Positions 56,168-64,000 of a stretch of 64,000 nucleotides of DNA are shown here, in pieces. The DNA is from Saururus chinensis (lineage: Eukaryota; Streptophyta; Magnoliopsida; Piperales; Saururaceae). The DNA is taken from assembly GCA_035235625.1 (NCBI GenBank), contig CP141140.1:66976782-67040781 (forward strand), given 5' to 3'. The notes under the pieces were generated by a model. It ran no database searches and had not been told where the DNA came from. It saw nothing but the letters and a program-made list of their open reading frames with translations. Both the position numbers and the translations under genes were made by a program. The first letter of the stretch is position 1, and every line of letters starts with the position of its first letter.

Positions 56168-57875
56168 CTACATATTTTTCAAATATTTGATAGTTCAATT
56201 AACGACAACTGCTTCACACGAACTGGTAGTATAAGGACTGAGCTGCAAAATGTAGACCTCTATTTCAATAAGCTTAAAGATTCATACTCTTCTATATTAT
56301 ATGCTGGTTATATCTAAAACTAAGCATGAGCGACTTCAACTGCAGACTAAGCCTCTGCTCAACTCAGCTCCAAGAAACAAGTATCACAACATTTTACCAA
56401 TAAAATAAATATTAACCACGGAATTGATTGATTTCTAAGAAAAAATTACAGTAAGGTCCACAACTTTGATATGAACTCTTTTAACCATTCAATTATAATG
56501 AAAACCAGTAAAACAATGAGTCCATTAATTCATGAAACTAAAAAAAGGCTTACTAAGGGAAGACGACCATGGCTCTAAACTAGGGAGTGATCTCCAAGGT
56601 GAACCACGTGTTCTCGGTGAACCAATTGATATTGCCCTCGTTGCCGCAGTAGAGGATTCATAGACAACTTGCGAGTTCCTAAGACAAGGGGGCAGATCTG
56701 TCGCCCCGGAAATGATATGAGATACAACAACAAATATAGTGGCATAAATGGTGTCAATTTGAATAAGTGGTGCATTTTTTATTTGAACCATTCGAGCCTC
56801 TCTTCGAGTTTCTTCGTCTCGAGCTCTAGTTCCGGAGGTCGTGTCTTAGAGGAAATGTTGGAGGAGGCAAAGAGGGCATGGGGGTGGGACTCGTTCTGGA
56901 AATTTGATGGTGTGAAGCAACTGGTGGCCTTCTCGCTGTCACCATCCCCTCTTATGCCATATGAAGAGGTTGGATAGGTTACCTCTACTTTTGAGATGAG
57001 CAAGAACGAGCAACCTTGTTGAGTTTCTTCAAACGTGCTAGAGCGATGAGGACACTGGTCACAGAATCGTAGAGATGAATCTTGGGTACGGCGGAGTCAA
57101 GGGATGAGAGCACCCAGCGAAGGACCAGCACAATGGAGGTAACAGTGGAGAGAAGATAAGGGACAAAACACTAACTGAATCTACAGAGAGGGGAGAAAAA
57201 TAAAAATCAAAACAACAGAAGAAATGGGGGAAAAGGGAGAGGGAGAGAGAAGAGTGGCGGGAAGAGGGGATACTTGACTTGGACTGGAGGAAGGGCTAGG
57301 TCAGGTGGGATCAAGGGCTGCAGTAGGGTGGTGCCCAGCAGAGCCATGATCAGAGTAGGAAAGTAGGAGCTCTATGTGTGAAGGAACGGGGGATGGGGGG
57401 GTTAGACGGAGAAAGAAGAGAGGAGAGAGGAGGGATAGGAGGCTACCAGGAAGAGGAGACGACACTGAAGAGGATATCGAGCTCACATCTCCGGAAAATA
57501 TGGCAGCTTCTCCGTTATGATTGCGGGCCTCTGGTTGCACCATTTCACTCACCCAAAATTTGCCCTAGCCACTGAGATGCTGAGAGCCCGACGAGATTTA
57601 AGAAGACCGAGGTGGTGTTGTGAAATACCCAGATCACGTTGTAACTCAAATACAATTCAGTGAGTTTTATATATTTTGACTACCTCTGTATTTTAAATTT
57701 GGAATTGTGATTCCCAATCCACTAACACAAAATTTAGAATTTTATATTAAAATTTTTTATTTGTTAATGCTGGATTTTAAATATGTCATTAGAAATCTTA
57801 ATTAACTACAACTAAAATTTTAAATTAAAGATTTTATTTTAACATTCAAAATGACTAATCCCGGTTAAAAAAAAT
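56168..57875. other. G/C-richer stretch with unassigned open frames
   Basis: Frames at 56525-56791 (-), 56779-57003 (-), 56669-56977 (+) and 57301-57552 (-) are open and more G/C-rich than the surroundings, but show no domain. It is upstream of the oxygenase exons on the same strand, so lost or diverged first exons are possible. A purine-rich block lies at 57180-57440. Confidence 0.4.
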
Positions 57876-58041
57876 GGTATTCCTACACCTTATCTTTTTA
57901 CACTATAAGTTTCACACCACCTTTGATTTAATAGAGAAGGTAGGTCCCACCTGATAACATAAATATCACTTTTCCTTTTTTAATCATAAGTGGTATATGA
58001 CCTAGCTATAGTGTAGAGAAATAGGGTGTAGAAATATCACC
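57876..58041. mobile_element. MITE with 30-bp imperfect terminal inverted repeats
   Basis: The left end GGTATTCCTACACCTTATC continues to ACACTATA. The right end read in reverse is GGTGATATTTCTACACCC and also continues to ACACTATA. The arms agree at most positions over about 33 bp around an interior of about 100 bp. The target duplication is unclear, so the superfamily (Harbinger or Mutator type) is not assigned. Confidence 0.7.
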
Positions 58042-58353
58042 ATCATTCCCTTAACTCGTGTTCATTCTTTTGCTTGTCACTAGTTAATTTTTGTATGTTC
58101 AATGTATGCTTCCTTTCACAAAGCCCACTCTTTTGGTTGCCATCTCATATGGGGGCGTGCCCGCCTTGGCCCCTGGGTTGACAAGTTGAGGTCCTATATG
58201 GGATAGACCCTTGGTTTCTACCAAGGGTGTGCCCGAGTTTAGTGGTGTTCAGTTGGGTAGAGGAGATTACCTGCATAATAATGGTCAAACACTCAAGCAT
58301 TTTGCCTAGTTGCATCTTATGGTTGGGCTTAGCCTATTGTTTTGAGATAGCTC
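58042..58353. other. Spacer with a 22-bp match to the copia leader
   Basis: Bases 58258-58279 equal 3239-3260 exactly. Just before it, GTTCAGTTGGGTAG looks like a tRNA D-arm/A box, but no full tRNA fold or B box was found. Confidence 0.4.
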
Positions 58354-58640
58354 AAGATCAGGGGTGGAGCCACATATATGGTTAAGGGGGCAATTGCGCC
58401 CCCTGCACTACCATTTTGTAATTTTTTTACATTATGGATATAGTAACAGTCATGCCCTCCCACGAAAAAAAAAACTGTGCCCCTCTCCCCTTCAACTTTC
58501 CTCTCTAGGCAGTATACTATATGTCTTATATGTGTGTCTTTTATTCATACTTGCCCCTCTTCACCTATGGTGTTAACCTTCATGGCAAGATTTTGATGAG
58601 TTCTACGTTTATGTATTTGTATTTGGCTCCAACATTGAGA
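58354..58640. mobile_element. Possible hAT-type MITE
   Basis: TCAGGGGTGGAGCCACA at the left faces a right end reading TCAATGTTGGAGCCAAA in reverse. The GGGGCAATTGCGCCCCCTG block near the left end is a common companion of this terminus in plants. No target duplication was seen. Confidence 0.35.
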
Positions 58641-59607
58641 GGTGGTCTCCATAAATGTGAGCCTATTGTTATGTTTATGTAAATATATGAAAATTAACTA
58701 TGTGACATATAGTAATTTAGCATTAATTAAAAAAAATTATAATTGGCAAAGAACGATGTTTGCAGTCACAATCAACTCTAATATGCAAATGTTTGTATTC
58801 TGGACAAACAAGAATGTCCATTTTAGGTGAAGACAATTGCGAGCATGTATGGATAGAGGACAAGCGGATGTCATTTATTCCCCCAAACACTACTCAGGCT
58901 TAAGACAAACAATTAGCGGTCTCCTGAAGCTAGTTCTACAATTCTTTGTTAAAAGACACAACTCATTTGTTGTATTCAACTCTTTTGCTTTCAAAGTTGA
59001 AAAAAAAATGCTCAAGAAGATGGCAAAAATTTGAGAGAAAACACCTAAGAAATAGATATCATAATTTTGCGGTCTATCCAAATCGTAGTCACTCGTTAGG
59101 GAAGAGTTTTTCATGCTTCCTTCTAATAATGAGCTAAGCATAAGTTGCACATGGGAAGCTATGAATATTTAAGATCGATGACGCACACAATAATGCATGT
59201 TAGCGTCAGTAACAAACGCTAAATTGTGCGCCATTAATCGCTTGAATCAACTGCTCCCATGTGTAGCTTATGTAGGGATCATTGTTAGTGCGATTCATTT
59301 AGAAGATCTTATAAATAATCGTTATGGAAGAAGATCAATCTTTGACACCCAGAGAAAGCAGCAATGGACATGGAACTAGACCCGTAAGGATACAAAAACG
59401 TCCTCTCCCAAGCTTTTCACCTCTAATCATGATGTGCCATTGCCCATTTCTTCTATTCTAATTTTTTTCTTCTTTTTCCTTTTGATGCAACCTTGTGTTC
59501 TAACTTGGAAACCTTGAACTTGTACCGTTCTTCGTCAATAGTTCGCAAATCAACAAAATAATGGATGACCAACTGTAGTTCACCTATGGAAGATTCGACT
59601 TTCAGTT
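58641..59607. other. Spacer, nothing recognised
   Basis: Only overlapping short frames (up to 86 codons) without motifs. Confidence 0.5.
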
Positions 59608-61560
59608 GTGGCAATGAGTAGCTTATATATCTTCACTTATGAAAAGTTGAGCTCAATAGGATTGGTTTGGTTCAGCCTGAGTAAGCTTGGCTCAACCTTC
59701 AGCAGGTGTGGAACTTGGTTGGAAGGACGGCGGACAAGTGTTGTCATTGTGCTTGTTCATATTTGGTTTGTGACCGTGTTTAACTGTTTGGCTGTCTCAG
59801 ACATGGCCAAAATTAGCACATTCAAATTTTTGTGTCTTAGTTTTTGGATAAGGACGTTAACTAACACTTTCTCCATCCCATATTCGTGGTGGACGGAGGG
59901 AGTAAATTATTTGTCAGTAATTAACATAAATAAAACTTGTTCACGAAAAATGAAGAAGGATTGGAAAGCTAATTTTGTTTGTTTTCATTTAATGGGCATT
60001 TAAGATGTGACATTATTACAATTGTAAAATAAATGGACGATTTGTTGATTGAAATATTGTATACATGCTCATATTAGAAGCCATAAAACCTGGCCAAGGA
60101 TGCTGACTCCTTTGTCTATGTTTGAACTACTTGGACAACTACATTTGGACAAATAAGGATACAGATTCCTCGGTCACGGTTTTGGACAGCGGACATGGAC
60201 ATTCATGCCCATGCCTGTGCGTGCATCCCAGTTCAGTTCAAGCTTACAAGTCCATCCCATAAAAATACTTGTACGTGAATTTGCCCTGGACTTGTTTAGT
60301 ACGACCAATTTTCATGACTAAAACTTAGTAACCAACAATAAGAAGTAGCCACATCATCAAGGAAGTCATGAGAGAGAAACTTAGGAACCAAATCTAAAGG
60401 GTTTCTAAGGCTTCTCCCTCTACATGTCCATTAATCATGCATTTTGGTCATGAAAACATTTTTGTGGTGTAGCTCCAATGCCCAACAACTATGAAAGCCA
60501 TTAGGCAACTTGGCTGTGAAGCAACAGGGGAAGCTTCCATTGAAATTCAAGCTGAAAGAGCAAGGTTACTTCCTCTGCAAGGAGAAGACTAACAAAGTTC
60601 AAATTCAATGACCCAGGAATATCTAATTGTGCAAGCAATTGTCATTCGGTTATACAACGTTGTAACATGGTATTGAATAGGTTGATATCATAGCTCATAA
60701 GCTTAGATAGACCTTAAAATATCATTACTGTAAAATACTTGGACATGTCTTGGAAAAGAGGCTACTACTAAAGTACACAACAGAAATTAATGAGAAGTTT
60801 CATTTATTGGAATCTTCAACCCATGCAGAAACGCGTTGGAGGTTCTTATATATACAAGCATCCTCAGAGGAAGTGCTGCATAGCTACAAACTGCTTCCTC
60901 CATCTTGCTCACAATTCATTTTGTCACCATCCTCTTAGCCTTTCTTCTAATAGTTCTAACAGATTTCTATCATTAGACCCAGCTCTGCTGTTTAACTTGA
61001 ATGTGTTTCTGGCTCTTCATTTCCTTGTATCTCATGCTGCAAAGAGAGAAGCTAGTGCAACACCGAAGTTTGTCCCGCATTCATATGTGTAGGCCACACC
61101 CTACATGCACCCAATAGAAGCCCTTCATGGCTTTTGTTTAGTACATAGATGGAAGTGGGTGTTGGCTACACATATGAATAAGGGGCATACTTTGATATGA
61201 GCGTGGGCCCATGCTCCACCTGTTAGGGTTAGGAGGAACTTGCTGATTCTCAGTCTGTGCTTCCTAGACGTGGATAACCTCTGAGGTTAATCTACTCAGA
61301 TTTTGATTAGACATAATAAGGTAAGGTCTTGAGGTAGGTAAGAGAAGTGCTCTCTACCAGATGATTTATTTGCTTTCATTCAATGTCTATATTAAATTTG
61401 TATTCTTTCTCTGGTTCCCAGATTGATGGAGCAGCTCTCAACGTAGAATCAGATTCGTATTGAGCTCAATGATCAAAAGAACATATATATTCTCCAGGTC
61501 TCTGTTAAGAGTTCACCGACATCGATTATGTGCCATTGGATGTGGAATAAACTGACCACA
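59608..61560 (+). repeat. Segmental duplication, copy 2
   Basis: It is the direct-orientation partner of 49408-51336, 10.2 kb away. Its possible exon fragment (near 60472-60590) reads RQLGCEATGEASIEIQAERA then RLLPLQGED and a stop, preceded by a TGGTGTAG acceptor-like site. Copy 1 lacks the stop at that place and runs on for 24 codons. The block at 60745-60960 matches 50510-50725 most closely. A Stowaway remnant at 59868-59910 has no clear counterpart in copy 1. Confidence 0.85.
59868..59910. mobile_element. Collapsed Stowaway remnant (both ends, almost no interior)
   Basis: CTTTCTCCATCCCATATTCG is followed almost at once by TGGACGGAGGGAGTAA. These are the usual left and right Stowaway ends with the interior deleted. 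Confidence 0.55.
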
Positions 61561-61585
61561 AGCTGCGCTGTAGCTTTAGCATACC

Positions 61586-61826
61586 GCTTCTAACTATAGA
61601 GCTATGATATATTCATGGGAAGCATTTTTAATACTCCACTTTAACAATAAGCTTAGAGTAAAAAATATATGAGGGCCCTTAATTTATGACATTTAGGGAG
61701 CATTCACTTCTAATTATAGAGCTCTAATTTATCCATAGAAAGCATTTTTAATGCTCCACTTTGACAACAAGTGTAGTGTAAAAAATATATAAGAGCCCTT
61801 TATTTATGGAATTGACAGAGCATTAC
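61586..61826. repeat. Two-copy tandem repeat, 120-bp period
   Basis: Units start at about 61587 and 61707 (CTTCTAAYTATAGAGCT) and both contain GAAGCATTTTTAATRCTCCA or a close variant and GTAAAAAATATATRAGRGCCC. By eye they are about 80-85% identical. The array lies just beyond the end of segmental copy 2. Confidence 0.85.
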
Positions 61827-61965
61827 TAGCACTAATGTGCACTAGCATATGTGTTGTCGATTTCAAATATCAAAGGTACTTATGTATTTCTTACACTAGG
61901 CTCATTGTTAAGAAAAACTTTTCTTTCTCATATAGCCTATTATCTAGAGTACACTTACTGTTATA

Positions 61966-64000
61966 TGTCACGACCTGAATTTTTAAAACACATTTTCCTT
62001 AAGGATCATACGATAATTCACAAGATTTTTTTTAAATCAAATCAAATCAGTCAACTAAATATCCAGGTTATGTTTATTGGGGTTCATAAATACGGATAAC
62101 AAATCATATCATAATATAAGAACATCCAAAATTCCAAAACAAGTAAATCATCCTTCTAAGTGCAACTCTTGCATCTGTCTAGAAATAAACAACTAATCAA
62201 TGATGACTCTGCCATAATTATAATCATATAAAATATACTCAAATAATGAAACTAAATCCTACTAGAGCTAAGTCGTCCTCAATATGAAAGTCTGGTCCCA
62301 ATCCCACTAATCTACACCAGAAGAATATGCAAAACTAGGTCGTTGAGTATACTAATACCTAGTAGGAAAGCTTAACAGCATGAATGCAAAATGTCATCAT
62401 ATTTTATGCAAGTCTATTAATTTTTCACTTGAACCATTTATAAAGAACAATTCTTATTATAATTTCCCATCAGTTTTCCTCCTTAAGGAAACTAATAACC
62501 CACCTAACCCCATAGACAGATAGACACATTAGATGTTAACCTAAGTGATAAATGATACACTCACCATAGACCACCCGCAAAAGAAAATTCATTATAAAAT
62601 CCTAAAATCCACCAAGAAGTGTCATCTCCCAACCTAGCCCCTATGAACCTGACTAGAGTGGAAGAGAATGACCCACAACTGCACCTAAACAGAAGTGGTG
62701 AGAGACACCAACCAAGTAGGATATCACCGAGCCTAACTGAGTGTACACTAAACAATCATTGTGGTGACCCCAACTCATGCATAGCTTCCTCCAACGGGGT
62801 GGTGCAACTTTACGGCCAAATCAAATTGATCACCAATAGAGCTTAGACTCATAGACCAATTCTAACCTCATTAGCCTCATCATACTAGGTTAAGGCCTTA
62901 AAACCACACTTGGTTCATCAACCAAGTCAATTGCCCGGTCAAAATCCCTATTCATTCATGAACGGGTTTTCAACCCCTCTAAGGGTAATTTAGTTTTGTC
63001 TTAATTAGGTTTCAACCCCCAATCTAAATCCCTCTACCTTTATGAGTTAATGTTTATTAATCTTCATGCATTGGTTCATAAGATGCAATTATGCACGTAA
63101 AATAAGTTAATAAAGCCTAAACAACTCATAAATAATCCAACAATATCATTATTAGGGTTTAGGCTAAAAAAGAGTCATAGGGAGCCCAACGTACTCTCTA
63201 GGTTGGGCTCAGACTGAAGGAATGGTGAAATTTGAATTAAATTTCGAAAACAGTCCATATGTACCATAGTGCATATGTATGCACTACACATGATAAGCCA
63301 TATACCTGACTATGATTGCATGTACCAAGGTGCAAAACCAGTTCTCTTGTTTTTTATTTTGTTTTTTGTTTTTTTATGAACCTGTTTGGGCCATGGAACC
63401 GGCCCACTAGGCCCTACCCAGTGGCCCGGTTCCTAGACATCCAGCTTTTGGCTGGGTCTGGCAGGCTCGGGTTCATCTTCTTCTCCAAGAGATGTTGAGC
63501 AAGAGGGAAAAAGAGAAGACGACTGATAGAGCAAATGGGAGGCGGATCCCTAGGCCAGAACATGGTGGGCCACTTCCAGAACCACTGGAAACCAAAAGGC
63601 AGAGGCTGTGGAGTGGCCGGCCACCGTCTATCGGCACATGCCGCCACCCCCTTCCCTGCAGTTGCTTAGGCTCTCCTAAATGAAGGGGTTCGCCCACCAC
63701 CTAATTCGCCCTGCAGTGGGCCTTGCAGATTTTTCTACGCAGCCCAAATCTTCTCTATTTACCCCAATTCTGCAAATCCCCTAAAAAATATTAAAAAAAA
63801 AGAAAAATCAAGAAAATTTCTTGAAAAATACCTTAAATTTCCAGGACATAATGCACCTAGGGGCATTAAAATAATTTTTTACATAGGACATAGGTCTCTC
63901 TGTTCTCGAGTAAGTCTTTAACCTCTCAAGAGGTTTTAGTATCACATTGGCCCGTTAATTTCATTCACACGAATGTGGGTCGTCTGCTCATAGGGGTATT
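61966..64000 (+). mobile_element. Probable gypsy-type LTR-derived noncoding DNA, running out of the window
   Basis: The opening TGTCACGACCTGAATTTTT is a common start of plant gypsy LTRs and resembles 19580. About 2 kb follows without a coding region. A G/C-rich part (63380-63720) holds frames on both strands with no known domain, plus a strong hairpin. No primer site or second LTR is in the window, so this rests on the opening motif and lack of genes. Confidence 0.4.
63395..63433. repeat. G/C-rich hairpin, 14-bp stem
   Basis: GGAACCGGCCCACT and AGTGGCCCGGTTCC pair at 13 of 14 positions around an 11-nt loop. Confidence 0.75.

Noticed and set aside
58235-58300. Possible tRNA gene with D-arm-like GTTCAGTTGGGTAG
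   Set aside because: No acceptor stem, anticodon arm or B box could be fitted.
63414-63700. Pro/Trp/Arg-rich minus-strand frames of 75-77 codons
   Set aside because: No motif, overlapping frames on both strands, and the region looks like LTR-derived G/C-rich DNA.

Overview
The window reads as nuclear DNA of a flowering plant. It is A/T-rich, gene-poor and full of transposable elements. Three plant genes with good coding structure could be read directly. One is a nine-exon NADH-cytochrome b5 reductase gene on the minus strand (13865-18132). The second is an intronless MINI ZINC FINGER-type gene on the minus strand (32376-32789). The third is a five-exon XRCC4 gene on the plus strand (44295-48776). 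For the two multi-exon genes I placed every splice junction by hand: all introns are GT-AG and the joined frames stay open to a family-typical length. The reductase and XRCC4 look monocot-like to me, but I cannot name the species. No bacterial, organellar or viral gene block was seen.

Layout. At 1-1975 lies a decayed Ty1/copia pol relic. It is followed at 2016-8480 by a structurally complete but coding-dead Ty1/copia element of the same family, with 5-bp target duplications, two LTRs of about 755 bp, a tRNA-iMet primer site and a polypurine tract. At 9938-11800 there is a CACTA-like arm built of GCGTCGCTAATAG-type subterminal repeats alternating with CT tracts. Then comes the reductase gene, whose introns carry an RTE-clade LINE relic and a small hAT element with an 8-bp target duplication. 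At 18592-18849 lies a Stowaway-like MITE, followed by LTR-type filler. At 22158-26952 a CACTA-type element holds a solo LTR, a hAT relic and a Ty3/gypsy LTR nested inside it. From 28 to 43 kb the DNA is Ty3/gypsy LTR fragments, a gypsy pol C-terminus and a hAT transposase relic, interrupted by the MIF gene and a mostly unassignable stretch (33-39 kb).

The XRCC4 gene follows. It has hAT-like sequence directly upstream and a 1.1-kb insertion flanked by perfect 10-bp direct repeats in intron 3. Downstream, a segment of about 1.9 kb is present twice in direct orientation (49.4-51.3 and 59.6-61.6 kb). Between the copies lie a G-rich minisatellite, a polypurine tract, a two-exon fragment of a PAO/PTC52-type Rieske oxygenase and a palindromic MITE. 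The window ends in DNA that resembles the start of a gypsy LTR.

The three genes have unrelated jobs: ER electron transfer to lipid desaturases, transcription-factor inhibition, and non-homologous end joining. I see no operon-like or clustered system. The most interesting observations concern how mobile DNA is arranged in and around working genes. I found no convincing new biochemical system.
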